64,000 bases of DNA. It comes from Asanoa sp. WMMD1127. GTDB taxonomy: Bacteria > Actinomycetota > Actinomycetes > Mycobacteriales > Micromonosporaceae. Below the pieces are notes generated by a model. That model was given only the letters and a program-made list of their open reading frames with translations, was not told the DNA's origin and did not search any database. The position numbers and the translations under genes are program-made. The DNA is taken from positions 248,001-312,000 of the forward strand of contig NZ_JARUBP010000001.1 in NCBI RefSeq assembly GCF_029626225.1. Reading direction: 5' to 3'. The stretch's first letter is position 1; the number at the start of each line of letters is the position of its first letter. Of the stretch, positions 33,493-41,750 are shown one piece after another.

Positions 33493-35481
33493 ATGAAATC
33501 GCCGTTTGGCGGCAGCGGGAGACCCGTCGCCGGAGCGTTGGCGGCCGTGGCCACGATCGCGCTGCTGATGGTGGTCGCGATCCAGGTCGTACCCCGGTCG
33601 CCGTTGACGATTCGTGCCGTCGCGGCGGAAGCGGGTGCGGATCCGGACACCTGTGTACGCGACATCGAGTACCGCGGAGTGAAGAGCCGCTGGGAGTTCG
33701 ACCCGTGCATCTCGAACAGTGGGCCGTTGCCGGCCGACGTGATGCGGGAGTTGGAGGCCGATTATCGGGATTCGCAGCAGCCGGAGCCGGCGGACGAGCC
33801 CGAGTGTGAGACGACGGCCACGCCCGATGCGGTCGCGGCCCGGAATGTCGCGGCGGTCGGCACGGTGATCGCCGATCCGACCACCACGTGGGATCCGGAG
33901 CCGACTGCCAGTCCGAGCTCGAGTCCCAGTGGCAGTCCGAGTCCGAGCTCCAGTCCGTGCGCGAGTGGGTCGCCGTCGGGCAGTCCTAGCGGGTCGGCGA
34001 GTCCGAGCGGGTCCGCGAGCCCGAGCGGGTCCGCGAGCCCGAGCGAGTCGGCGAGTCCCAGCGAGTCGGCGAGTCCCAGCGAGTCGGCCAGCCCGAGCGA
34101 GTCCGCGAGCCCCAGCGAGTCGGCCAGTCCCAGTGGGTCGGCCGGTCCCAGTGGGTCGGCCGGTCCCAGTGAGTCGGCCAGTCCGTCGGCCAGTCCCAGT
34201 GAGTCCGCCAGCCCGTCGGCGAGCCCGAGCGAGTCGGCCAGCCCCAGCGAGTCCCCGTCGGAGACACCGACCGACCCGCCGACTGATCCGCCGACGGAGC
34301 CGACGGATCCGCCGACCGGTCCCCCGCCGCCCGACCCGAAGCCCTGCTCGGACGCGGGTAATGACGAGGAGATCGTCGACGCGCGCAAGGACCGCTTCTG
34401 CCCGGGCCGCGACCCCGCCAATCCGGTCGTCCTGGTGGCCACCGGCGACTCCGTCACGTCGGCGCACCTGCAGCGCACGTACCACTTCCCGATGGGCCAG
34501 TGCGTCGGCAACACGGCCGAGGACAACGTCCGGCACCTGCCGGGCAACGACATGATGTTCAGCTACGCCGGTAAGTACGCGACGAACCTCAACCGGAACG
34601 TCGTCGAGTACTTCAACTTCGCGCGTACGGGCTACACGACGTCGGACATCCTCGGCGCCGGCTGGGACACGCCCGACGCGTGCCACAACCCGTGGCACCG
34701 GAACTCGTCGCCCGCGGACCTGGCCGAGCGGGCGATCCGGCAGGCGAAGGCCGAGAAGAAGGCGGCCTACTTCGTGAGCACCGGTGGCGTCAACGACACC
34801 AACTGGACGGAGGTACTGACCGCGCTGACGGAGTGCGGCACGATCGACTACTACAAGCAGTTCGCGCAGGAGTACTTCACCAAGCACAACAAGCCCTGGC
34901 AGGCCGTGATGAAGTGGTTCGACGGCCAGGGCAACTACGCGGCCAAGTCCGCGGTCATCAACGGCGGCTCGTGCCACCTGCGGGTGGAGGGCGACATCAC
35001 CGACCACGACTACTTCCACAAGAAGATCGACGTTCCTGTCTATAATGGACCGACCCACTACAACGCCATCAAGCAACGGGTCACCGACATCATCGAGACG
35101 ATGCTGGCGGCCGGCGCCGACAAGGTGGTCTGGATGGGCTACTACGACATCAGTCCCGCCCGACTCGACTTCGGGGCGTTCGGTGAGACGTACCGCCAGA
35201 AGGTGTCGAAGGTTCTCCAGGACATGCTGCCCGGGCGGATCCCGTTCTCGGTGCGCCCGCTGCTCGACGACCCCGGCTGGCAACAGACCGTCGGACAATG
35301 GACGGCGGCGATGAACAACGCGATCTGGCAGGGCGTGCCGCAGAACGAGAAGGTGCGGTTCGTCACCCCGCCGGCGCTGCGTAGCGGCGACATCCAGCAG
35401 ACGGGCCTGGGCGGTTGCCCGCACCCCAACGAGCCTGGCCACACCGCGCTGGCCAACGCTCTGGACCGCACGTTCGGCTGA
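33493..35481 (+). CDS. secreted SGNH hydrolase with Ser-rich stalk
   Basis: A 662-residue exported esterase/lipase-like protein. ATG 33493 follows GAGAGGAGAGG. A signal/anchor segment (about 13-34) is followed by a Cys-containing N-terminal module, a 120-residue stalk of SASPSE-type repeats (about 138-258), a Pro/Thr stretch, and the SGNH domain. Block I is ATGDSVTSAH, block III GGVNDTN and block V CPHPNEPGHT, supplying Ser, Asn and Asp/His-type residues. The domain also contains several Cys likely to form disulfides. The stalk probably holds the enzyme off the cell surface. Divergent from the SARP, which may regulate it (inference). Confidence 0.9.
   Translation: MKSPFGGSGRPVAGALAAVATIALLMVVAIQVVPRSPLTIRAVAAEAGADPDTCVRDIEYRGVKSRWEFDPCISNSGPLPADVMRELEADYRDSQQPEPADEPECETTATPDAVAARNVAAVGTVIADPTTTWDPEPTASPSSSPSGSPSPSSSPCASGSPSGSPSGSASPSGSASPSGSASPSESASPSESASPSESASPSESASPSESASPSGSAGPSGSAGPSESASPSASPSESASPSASPSESASPSESPSETPTDPPTDPPTEPTDPPTGPPPPDPKPCSDAGNDEEIVDARKDRFCPGRDPANPVVLVATGDSVTSAHLQRTYHFPMGQCVGNTAEDNVRHLPGNDMMFSYAGKYATNLNRNVVEYFNFARTGYTTSDILGAGWDTPDACHNPWHRNSSPADLAERAIRQAKAEKKAAYFVSTGGVNDTNWTEVLTALTECGTIDYYKQFAQEYFTKHNKPWQAVMKWFDGQGNYAAKSAVINGGSCHLRVEGDITDHDYFHKKIDVPVYNGPTHYNAIKQRVTDIIETMLAAGADKVVWMGYYDISPARLDFGAFGETYRQKVSKVLQDMLPGRIPFSVRPLLDDPGWQQTVGQWTAAMNNAIWQGVPQNEKVRFVTPPALRSGDIQQTGLGGCPHPNEPGHTALANALDRTFG
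33907..34260 (+). repeat. coding minisatellite of Ser/Pro/Glu repeats
   Basis: Short imperfect tandem repeats of the type CCGAGCGAGTCGGCSAG encode the SASPSES stalk of the SGNH hydrolase. Length is probably variable between strains. Confidence 0.85.
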
Positions 35482-35490
35482 ACCCCTCAT

Positions 35491-35532
35491 GTTAGGAACG
35501 GTCCGTTCCGATTGGAGCGGACCGTTCCTAAC
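35491..35532. terminator. bidirectional hairpin terminator
   Basis: A perfect 15-bp stem, GTTAGGAACGGTCCG (35491-35505) with CGGACCGTTCCTAAC (35518-35532) and a 12-base loop, between the convergent SGNH and esterase genes. It is unusually AT-rich for this genome, so it could also be an operator, but its position favours termination. Confidence 0.75.
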
Positions 35533-35543
35533 GGCGTCCGAAC

Positions 35544-36839
35544 TCAGAGTGCGGTGCAGGTCAGCGCCGGGGTGGTGGGTGCGGTGCCGTTGGCCTGGAA
35601 GCCGAACTCGGTGGCCGTGTTCGCCGCCAGGCGGCCGTTGTAGGACACATTGGACACCTGAGTGGTGGCGCCGGTGCCGGAGAACTGGCCGCTCCAGGAG
35701 TTGACGACGGTGGAGCCCGCCGGCAGCGGCAGGCTAACCCGCCAGCCGTTGATGGCGGTGCCGCCGGCGGTGACGCGGACGGCGGCCACGTACCCGCCCT
35801 GCCAGGAGCTCGTCACCCGGAACGCCGCGGTGCAGCCGCCCTGGCCTGGACCGGGACCGGGGCCGGGTGGCGGCGTGGTGGGGCCGCCGGTCGGTGGGTC
35901 GGAGGTGGGCGGGTTCGACGGGCCGGCGGTGTTGAGGCCGAAGAAGGCGATCACGGCCGACGCCGGCACGGGCAGGTTGTGCGAGGTGTTGGCCATGCTG
36001 ATCGCCTCGACCTGCACCTGACCCGAGCTGTTGGCATAGCGGGTGCGGGTCCAGCCCGACTGCGGGCTGTCGGTCGAGGTCGGCGTCTGGCTCAGCCCGT
36101 GCACGTTGGTCCACTGTTTGACGGCTTCGCCGAAGTTGACGTACGACAGCGTCTCGTCGTTGGTCCCGTGCCACAGCTGCACCCGCGGTCGTGGGCCGGT
36201 GTAGCCCGGATAGGCGTTGCGGACCAGGTCGCCCCACTGCTGCGGTGTGCGGGTGAGTTGGCCCTGCGCGCACTGACTGTTCCATTTGGACGGACCGGCG
36301 AAACAACCGAAGGGTACGCCCGCGAACGCCGAGCCGGCCCGGAACACGTCGGGGTAGGCGCCCAGCAGCACATTGGTCATCATGGCCCCGGAGGAGACGC
36401 CGGTGACGAACGTGCGCGCGGGGTCGGCGTTGTAGTTCTGCTGCACGTACCGCGTCATCGAAACGATGCTCAACGAGTCGCTGCCGCCGTTGTGGGTCAG
36501 GGTGGCGGTCGAGGCGACGTCGAAACACCCGTCGCTGGCGGTGACGGAGGGATAGACGACGATGTAGCCGTACTGGTCGGCGAGGCGCGCGTACTCGGTG
36601 CCGTTGTAGAAGGCCGGCCCGCTGCCGGTGCAGTAGTGGACGGCGACCAACAGCCCCGGGCGGGCGGCGACGCGGTCGGGGACGTAGAGGTACATCCGGA
36701 GGTTGCCGGGGTTGGCGCCGAAGTTGGTGACCTCGGTCAGGGACGCGGCCCGGGCCGGCGACGCCACGAGCAGAGTTGCCGCCACGACGGCGGCGGCCGC
36801 CACGATCCAGAGAGCATGCAGTGCCTTGGGAAGCCTCAT
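35544..36839 (-). CDS. secreted PHB-depolymerase-like esterase with CBM2
   Basis: A 431-residue exported esterase. ATG 36839 follows AGGAGCGAG. Signal peptide to about residue 31 (ARA-A). The catalytic domain (about 32-300) is of the LpqC/PHB depolymerase type shared with feruloyl and acetylxylan esterases: nucleophile GVSSGAMM, acid in LWHGTNDE, His in TSHNLP. A Pro/Gly linker (about 305-330) leads to a CBM2 (about 331-431) with spaced Trp (SSWQGGY, NGWRVSLPLP, SWSGQF) and Cys near both ends. It probably de-esterifies xylan or related plant polymers. An IS element lies 117 bases upstream of the start and could affect its promoter. Confidence 0.92.
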   Translation of the reverse strand: MRLPKALHALWIVAAAAVVAATLLVASPARAASLTEVTNFGANPGNLRMYLYVPDRVAARPGLLVAVHYCTGSGPAFYNGTEYARLADQYGYIVVYPSVTASDGCFDVASTATLTHNGGSDSLSIVSMTRYVQQNYNADPARTFVTGVSSGAMMTNVLLGAYPDVFRAGSAFAGVPFGCFAGPSKWNSQCAQGQLTRTPQQWGDLVRNAYPGYTGPRPRVQLWHGTNDETLSYVNFGEAVKQWTNVHGLSQTPTSTDSPQSGWTRTRYANSSGQVQVEAISMANTSHNLPVPASAVIAFFGLNTAGPSNPPTSDPPTGGPTTPPPGPGPGPGQGGCTAAFRVTSSWQGGYVAAVRVTAGGTAINGWRVSLPLPAGSTVVNSWSGQFSGTGATTQVSNVSYNGRLAANTATEFGFQANGTAPTTPALTCTAL

Positions 36840-36970
36840 CTCGCTCCTGATGCGGGAGGCGCGGGGACGCTGCCCGCGCGGTTCGAGCGCTGCCGTTGCC
36901 CTCGGCAGTTTGACGTGCGGCCGCGAAGCGGCCGAGGCTCCCGCCGGCAGACTAGGGCGTGTCCTGGCGA

Positions 36971-37500
36971 TCATCGGAGCCAGATCAACGCGGCGACGAG
37001 GAGCAGGCTTGACCGGTAGAGGGCGGCGCGTTTGGCGAAGCGGGTGGCCAAGGCACGCCATTGTTTGAGCCGGTTGAAGCAGCGTTCCACGACGTTGCGT
37101 TGTCGGTAGACGTGCGGGTCGAACGTGGGTGGGCGTCCGCCGCGGCTGCCTTTGGCAGCCCGGCGGGCGACCTGGTCGGACCGTTCCGGGATGGTGTGTG
37201 GGATACCGCGCCGGCGTAGCCCGCTGCGGGTCGGGTCATGGGCGTAGGCCTTGTCCGCGATCAGCATCCGCGGCTTCTTACGCGCCCGACCGCGTCCAGA
37301 CGTGTGGACCGCGATGGCGTCCAGCAGCGGGAACAACAGCGGATTGTCACCGGCTTGCCCGGCGGTCAGCAACACCGACAACGGCCGCCCGCGGCCGTCG
37401 ACCGCGAGGTGGATTTTGGTGCTCAGGCCGCCCCGGGACCGGCCCAACGCCTCACCATCCGCCGCTGGTATGGCCACACCACCGGCAGATCCCCTTTTTT
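36971..37500 (-). CDS. IS5-family transposase, second frame (orfB)
   Basis: C-terminal DDE part of the transposase, read by -1 frameshift from the first frame. Visible: GRSRGGLSTKIHLAVDGRGRPL with the second catalytic Asp region, ADKAYAHDPTRS, and the Y-x2-R-x3-E-like RQRNVVERCFNRLKQWR with the catalytic Glu. The frame stays open upstream to 37717 but only the part after about 37500 is transposase-like. Its stop lies in the left terminal repeat. Confidence 0.88.
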
Positions 37501-37842
37501 GCGTGCCCCGGCGGCGTGCTGGTGGGCACGCACAACACTGGAGTCCACGCTGATGATCCATTCGACTGGTTGGCCGTCGTCGTAGACCTGCGCCCGGGCC
37601 AGGATCAGTTCCCAGGTGCCGTCCGTGGTCCACCGCCGCAGCCGCTCGTGGCAGGTTTTCCACGGCCCGTAGCGTTCCGGCAAATCCCGCCAGGGCGCCC
37701 CGGTCCGCAACTTCCACAAGATCCCGTTGATCACCTGACGGTGATCACGCCACCGCCCGGACCGACGACCAGGCTCGGGCAGCAACGGCCCGATCACCGC
37801 CCAAGCCTTGTCCGTCAACTCACCACGACCTACACCCGACAC
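37423..37842 (-). CDS. IS5-family transposase, first frame (orfA)
   Basis: N-terminal part of the transposase, 139 residues: GELTDKAWAVIGPLLPEPGR (DUF4096 region), NGILWKLRTGAPWRDLPERYG, and the first catalytic Asp in EWIISVDSSVVRAHQHAAGARKKG. The last codons of homology coincide with A6 at 37500-37495 (minus strand). A -1 slip on A-AAA-AAG joins it to orfB. Confidence 0.88.
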   Translation of the reverse strand: MSGVGRGELTDKAWAVIGPLLPEPGRRSGRWRDHRQVINGILWKLRTGAPWRDLPERYGPWKTCHERLRRWTTDGTWELILARAQVYDDGQPVEWIISVDSSVVRAHQHAAGARKKGDLPVVWPYQRRMVRRWAGPGAA

Positions 37843-37884
37843 ATCAACCAGAAACGATCAACTGATCGCCAGGACACGCCCTAG

Positions 37885-38408
37885 GCCGCCGCCGTCTGGA
37901 GCAGCACCCGTTTTCGAAACCCGCGAGTTCCGGCGGGGCGTGACGGCTGCGCGGGGCCTGGCGCGATCCGGCGGCCCGGCGGTCAGATCCGGCCGAGCCG
38001 CTCGACACGGTCCGGCCGTCCGGCACCGGCACGGTCCGGTCCGGCGCGGCCGGGCGGTCCGGCGCGGCCGGGCGGTCCGGCGCGGCCGGGCGGTCCGGCG
38101 CGGCCGGGCGGTCCGGCGCGGCCGGGCGGTCCGGCGCGGCCGGGCGGTCCGGCGCGGCCGGGCGGTCCGGCGCGGCCGGGCGGTCCGGCGCGGCCGGGCG
38201 GTCCGGCGCGGCCGGGCGGTCCGGGGCGGTCGAGGGGCCGGCGGGGCCGGCGGTGAGTGCTGCCCGGCGCGGCCCGGCGGTCCGGCGGTCCGTGCGCGGC
38301 CCGGTCGGGTGGCTTGGCCAAGTTGGCACGAGGCGGCCTTGACGCGACCGTCCCGCGCAGCAATAGTAGCCATTGTAACCAGCGATGTAGTGATGGGAGG
38401 AGAGTGTG
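37885..38408. other. gene-poor, GC-rich region after the IS
   Basis: About 520 bases without a credible gene. All six frames are partly open only because of extreme GC content; the frames encode simple RPAAPD- or AVRRGR-type repeats. Contains the 18-bp minisatellite listed separately and, at the right end, the promoter of the mini-GntR gene. Confidence 0.6.
38041..38220. repeat. 18-bp GC-rich minisatellite, 10 copies
   Basis: Ten head-to-tail, near-identical copies of CCGGCGCGGCCGGGCGGT. Unit length is a multiple of 3, so frames stay open, but no ribosome site or conserved protein is apparent. The near-palindromic GGCGCGGCCGG segments could form hairpins. Confidence 0.92.
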
Positions 38409-38681
38409 ATGCCCCACCGGCCGAGCTACCTGGACATCGTCGACGACATCCGCCAGCAGATAGTCAGCGGCCAGCTAGCCCCCGGCGCCACGCTCCCCAC
38501 CTGCCGCGAGATGTGCGTGACCTACCAGGTAAGCCGCCAGACCGTCGGGAGCGCGATGATCGTCCTCCGCACGCAAGGCCTGATCGTCGGCCACCAAGGG
38601 CGCGCGGTCTACGTAACGGCGGACCCCCATCGCATTCCATCGGCCGCGAACCCCGCGGGCAGCGAATCGCCGCACGCCTGA
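38409..38681 (+). CDS. mini GntR-family regulator
   Basis: A 90-residue protein holding little beyond a GntR winged helix: [39 protein letters not shown], and a wing ending [14 protein letters not shown] 38409 follows GGGAGGAG. There is no effector domain, so ligand sensing, if any, lies elsewhere. These HTH-only GntR proteins are common in actinobacteria, often beside small transporter or conjugative genes. No obvious target is adjacent. Confidence 0.88.
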   Translation: MPHRPSYLDIVDDIRQQIVSGQLAPGATLPTCREMCVTYQVSRQTVGSAMIVLRTQGLIVGHQGRAVYVTADPHRIPSAANPAGSESPHA

Positions 38682-38830
38682 ACCGATCGCATGCGCGGAC
38701 TCAACGACCAACGCGGCGCGGTCGACTGGCGAAGCCAAGGCCGCACCGCGCCGCCGCCGTCTGACAGTCGTCATCCATAACCGGCGCCGGTCGGCTGCGG
38801 CTCGCGACAGGCGCCGACCGCCGCCAATTG

Positions 38831-39150
38831 CACGGCACGGCGGTGGCGACGTCGGCCGCCATGCGTCGCGTCGACCTGCGGCGTAGCCCGTCGCCAGCCA
38901 CCGGCGATGAGCACGGCACGGCCGCGGCGACGTCGGCCGTCATGCGTCGCGTCGACCTGCGGCGTAGCCCGTCGCCAGCCGCCGGCAATGGGCACGCCAC
39001 GGCCGCGCGATGTCGGCCGTCATGCGTCGCGTCGAGCTGCGGCGTAGCCCGTCGCCAGCCGCCGGCGATGGGCACGGCACGGCCGCGGCGACGTCGGCCG
39101 TCATGCGTCGCATCAACCTGCGGCGTAGCCCGTCGCCAGCCACCAGCACG
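38831..39150. repeat. four tandem 80/81-bp repeats
   Basis: Copies start at about 38831, 38912, 38993 and 39073, each containing CGACGTCGGCCGTCATGCG then TCGACCTGCGGCGTAGCCCG and TCGCCAGCC. Copies are roughly 90 percent identical by eye; the last is the most diverged at its end. Confidence 0.88.
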
Positions 39151-39206
39151 GTGCCGACAAAGACGGCCGGCTCGCGGGCGCGCAACGTCGACATATCCAC
39201 GATCAT

Positions 39207-39232
39207 CGTTATAACTGACGTCATACATAACC
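39207..39232. repeat. palindromic element copy 1 (TGACGTCA core)
   Basis: CGTTATAACTGACGTCATAC followed by ATAACC. The core TGACGTCA is symmetric and the outer GTTAT/ATAAC arms extend it. A near-identical copy lies 97 bases away. Confidence 0.7.
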
Positions 39233-39303
39233 CGCCGGTGCCGGTGGCGAGCGTCGACCGGCGTCGTCGCCGCCGTCCACAACCCGCGCTGGGCGGCGCC
39301 CGC

Positions 39304-39328
39304 CGTTATGACTGACGTCATACATAGC
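39304..39328. repeat. palindromic element copy 2 (TGACGTCA core)
   Basis: CGTTATGACTGACGTCATAC followed by ATAGC; differs from copy 1 at two positions. Close to the stop of the MmyB-type gene, so it could act as a terminator-like element or a protein-binding site. Confidence 0.7.
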
Positions 39329-39355
39329 CGACAAGATGCGGGTTGCCGGTCGCGG

Positions 39356-40177
39356 CTAGCTGGCTGGGGCCGCGAGGAGGGTGAGCTTTTCTGCTGTGCC
39401 CGTGCCAGGGACCGGGGTGAGGACCTGCAGGGACTGGGAGTGGTCTGGGTCCAGGAGGATCTGACAGTTCAGGTCCAGGCGGCCCAAAGTCGGGTGGTCG
39501 ATGCGTTTCACGCCGCAGTCCGCCGCCGCTACCGGATGCTCACGCCAGATCGCAGCGAACTCCGCGCTGCGGTCCAGCAACGCCCGCACCACTGCGCCGG
39601 CGCGGGAGTCCGGGCCCGAGCGGGTGTAGGAACGCCGCAGGTCCGCCACGATCAGGCGGCTGTGTCGGTCGTGCTCCGCGATCGGGTACAGCAGCCTTGA
39701 CGTGGGGTCCGTGAACCAGCGGTAGTGCAGGCTGCCAGACAGTCCGGTGTGGACGGTCTGGTCACCCAGCAACAGAACGGCGAGCGGCGTCTGCGTCAGC
39801 GTTTCGCCCAGGTCGCCGACCACCTGGGCCGCCGCGCCGGACAGGCCCGCGAACACCTCGCGCATCCCCGGATTGACGCGGTCACCACCGGGCCGGGGCG
39901 GCGACGGGTAGCCGCCCAGCCGGTACAGGTGGTCCCGCTCCTCGGCCGTCAGCCGCAGGCCGGCGGCGATCGCCCCGAGCACCTGGCGCGACGGGTGCGG
40001 GCCGCGCTGCTGCTCGATGCGGCTGTAGTAATCCGTCGACACGCCGCTGCGCGCCGCCACCTCCTCGCGGCGCAACCCGCCCGTGCGGCGGCGACGGCCG
40101 CGCGGCAACCCCACGTCCTCCGGTTGCACGGCCGCCCGCCGCGTGCGGAGAAACGAGGCCAAGCCGGCGCGATCCAT
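39356..40177 (-). CDS. XRE regulator with MmyB-like ligand-binding domain
   Basis: A 273-residue regulator. N-terminal helix-turn-helix (about 10-85): LRREEVAARSGVSTDYYSRIEQQRGPHPSRQVLGAIA. C-terminal MmyB-like LBD (about 105-270): WRF-type LHYRWFTDPTSRLLYP, LIVADLRRSYTRSGPDSRAGAVV, FAAIWREHPVA. This family typically controls a divergent dehydrogenase or oxidoreductase gene; here an aldehyde dehydrogenase. Two palindromes occupy the shared promoter. Confidence 0.92.
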   Translation of the reverse strand: MDRAGLASFLRTRRAAVQPEDVGLPRGRRRRTGGLRREEVAARSGVSTDYYSRIEQQRGPHPSRQVLGAIAAGLRLTAEERDHLYRLGGYPSPPRPGGDRVNPGMREVFAGLSGAAAQVVGDLGETLTQTPLAVLLLGDQTVHTGLSGSLHYRWFTDPTSRLLYPIAEHDRHSRLIVADLRRSYTRSGPDSRAGAVVRALLDRSAEFAAIWREHPVAAADCGVKRIDHPTLGRLDLNCQILLDPDHSQSLQVLTPVPGTGTAEKLTLLAAPAS

Positions 40178-40199
40178 GACCGGTTCCCTTCATGCGACA

Positions 40200-40213
40200 G
40201 TGACCCGGGTCAC
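40200..40213. promoter_or_regulatory. palindrome in regulator/dehydrogenase promoter
   Basis: GTGACCCGGGTCAC, perfect 14-bp palindrome, 22 bases from the regulator start. Confidence 0.5.
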
Positions 40214-40279
40214 CGGCGAGACAACGATGACCTCACAACACAAACCAACACCGCCGACAGCCGGCGTGTTTCCGCAGGC

Positions 40280-40296
40280 AGGGACACGTTGTCCCT
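40280..40296. promoter_or_regulatory. probable MmyB-type operator
   Basis: AGGGACA-CGT-TGTCCCT, 17 bp, extendable by one C/G pair on each side (40279-40297). It lies 36 bases upstream of the aldehyde dehydrogenase start, where a repressor would cover the promoter. Confidence 0.6.
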
Positions 40297-40332
40297 GGTT
40301 AGCGCCCAAACGCCGAGCCAAGACTCGACCGT

Positions 40333-41745
40333 ATGAGACTCCATCACTGGATCGACGGCACCCCGGCGGCGGCCGCCACCGACGCCACCATCGATGTCGT
40401 CAACCCCGCCAACGGCGAGATCGCCGGCGTGATCCCGGCCGGCACCGAGGCGGACGTCGACCGCGCCGTCGCCGTCGCGAAGGCCGCCTTCCCGGCCTGG
40501 TCGGCGACCGAGCCCAACCACCGAGCCGAGATCGTGCAGCGGATCGGCAACGGCCTAGACGCCCGCCGCGACCAGCTCGCCGCCGCCATCACCGCCGAGA
40601 TGGGCGCGCCCGCCGCCCTCGCCCGCACCGCCCACATCGACTTCCCCACGGCGGTCGCGGAGTCGTTCGCCGACCTGGCCGCCACCTTCGAATGGACCAA
40701 GAGGATCGGCAACTCCCAGGTCGTACGCGAGCCCATCGGGGTCGTCGGCGCCATCACCCCGTGGAACTTCCCGCTCCAGCAGGTCATGTCGAAGATCGCG
40801 CCGGCCCTGATCGCCGGCGACACCGTGGTGCTCAAGCCCTCGGAGCTCGCACCCCTCACGGCCGGCATCCTCGCGGAGATCAGCAAGGAGGCGGGCCTGC
40901 CGCCCGGCGTCCTCAATGTGGTCCACGGGACCGGCCCGGTCGTCGGCGAAGCCATCTCGGCCCATCCCGACATCGACATGATCTCGTTCACCGGATCGAC
41001 CCGTGCCGGCAAGCGGATCGGCGCCGTCGCCGCCCAGACGGTCAAGCGGGTCGCGCTCGAGCTCGGCGGCAAGGGCGCCAACGTGATCCTGGCGGGCGCC
41101 GACCTGTCCAGCGCGGTCGAGGTGGCTCTGGGTCGGGCCTTCGTCAACGGCGGCCAGGTCTGCGGCTCGTGGCCACGGCTGCTCGTACCCGCCGATCGGC
41201 ATGACGAGATCGTCGAGCTGGCGGTCGAAGCGGCGCGGAAATACACGGTCGGCGACCCGAACGACCCCACCACCGTGATCGGCCCGCTGGCCACCGAGGC
41301 GCACCGGCAGAAGGTCGACGGCTACATCCGGCGCGGCATCGAGGACGGCGCCACGCTCGTCTTCGGCGGCCCGGGCCACCCCGACGGCCTCACCCACGGT
41401 GCGTACGCCCGACCGACGATCTTCGCCGACGTCGACCCGTACTCCGTGGTCGCGCAAGAGGAGATCTTCGGTCCGGTTCTGACCATCACGCGGTACGCCG
41501 ACGAGGACGAAGCGGTCGCGATCGCCAACGCCACGGCGTACGGGCTGACGGGTGGGGTCTTCGGCCCGGCGCACCGCGCGCTCGCCGTGGCCAGCAGGAT
41601 GCGCGCCGGCCAGATCGACGTCAACGGCGGCCACTGGAACGCGCTGGCCCCGTTCGGCGGCTACAAGCAGTCGGGCAACGGGCGCGAGTTCGGCGCGATG
41701 GGGCTGGAGGAGTTCCTGGAGACCAAGGCGATCCAACTACCGTAG
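40333..41745 (+). CDS. NAD(P)-dependent aldehyde dehydrogenase
   Basis: A 470-residue ALDH-superfamily enzyme oxidising an unidentified aldehyde to the acid. Landmarks: GVVGAITPWNFPL (catalytic Asn), KPSELAPL (cofactor), FTGSTRAGKRI, general base Glu in ELGGKGANVIL, nucleophile Cys in NGGQVCGSWPRLLV, and EEIFGPVLTI. Full length for the family. Divergent from the MmyB-like regulator, which probably controls it. The DUF72 gene follows 5 bases later and may be co-transcribed. Confidence 0.94.
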   Translation: MRLHHWIDGTPAAAATDATIDVVNPANGEIAGVIPAGTEADVDRAVAVAKAAFPAWSATEPNHRAEIVQRIGNGLDARRDQLAAAITAEMGAPAALARTAHIDFPTAVAESFADLAATFEWTKRIGNSQVVREPIGVVGAITPWNFPLQQVMSKIAPALIAGDTVVLKPSELAPLTAGILAEISKEAGLPPGVLNVVHGTGPVVGEAISAHPDIDMISFTGSTRAGKRIGAVAAQTVKRVALELGGKGANVILAGADLSSAVEVALGRAFVNGGQVCGSWPRLLVPADRHDEIVELAVEAARKYTVGDPNDPTTVIGPLATEAHRQKVDGYIRRGIEDGATLVFGGPGHPDGLTHGAYARPTIFADVDPYSVVAQEEIFGPVLTITRYADEDEAVAIANATAYGLTGGVFGPAHRALAVASRMRAGQIDVNGGHWNALAPFGGYKQSGNGREFGAMGLEEFLETKAIQLP

Positions 41746-41750
41746 GGCGC

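Larger units (their letters stand above)
36956..37880 (-). mobile_element. IS5-family insertion sequence (IS427-like, 925 bp)
   Basis: A complete element. The ends are perfect 18-bp inverted repeats, GGCGTGTCCTGGCGATCA at 36956-36973 and its complement at 37863-37880. It is flanked by CTAG on both sides (36952-36955 and 37881-37884), the 4-bp target duplication expected for this group. It carries two overlapping transposase frames with an A6 slippery run between. Intact ends and duplication suggest recent insertion and possible activity. Confidence 0.93.
38682..39355. other. non-coding region with tandem repeats and twin palindromes
   Basis: About 670 bases with no convincing gene. Long frames on both strands arise from 80/81-bp repeats whose period is not a multiple of 3, so homologous copies fall in different frames, which argues against coding. 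Repeats and palindromes are listed separately. Confidence 0.65.

Noticed and set aside
37844-38417. Reverse-strand frames encoding RPAAPD or TARPRR repeats
   Set aside because: Translation of the 18-bp minisatellite in several frames; no start signal and no conserved sequence outside the repeats.
38831-39150. CRISPR-like array
   Set aside because: The repeats are contiguous 80-bp units with no unique spacers and no cas genes nearby.
38701-39321. 206-codon reverse-strand frame over the 80-bp repeats
   Set aside because: Repeat period is 80/81, so copies appear in different frames within the same supposed protein; not consistent with selection on a protein.
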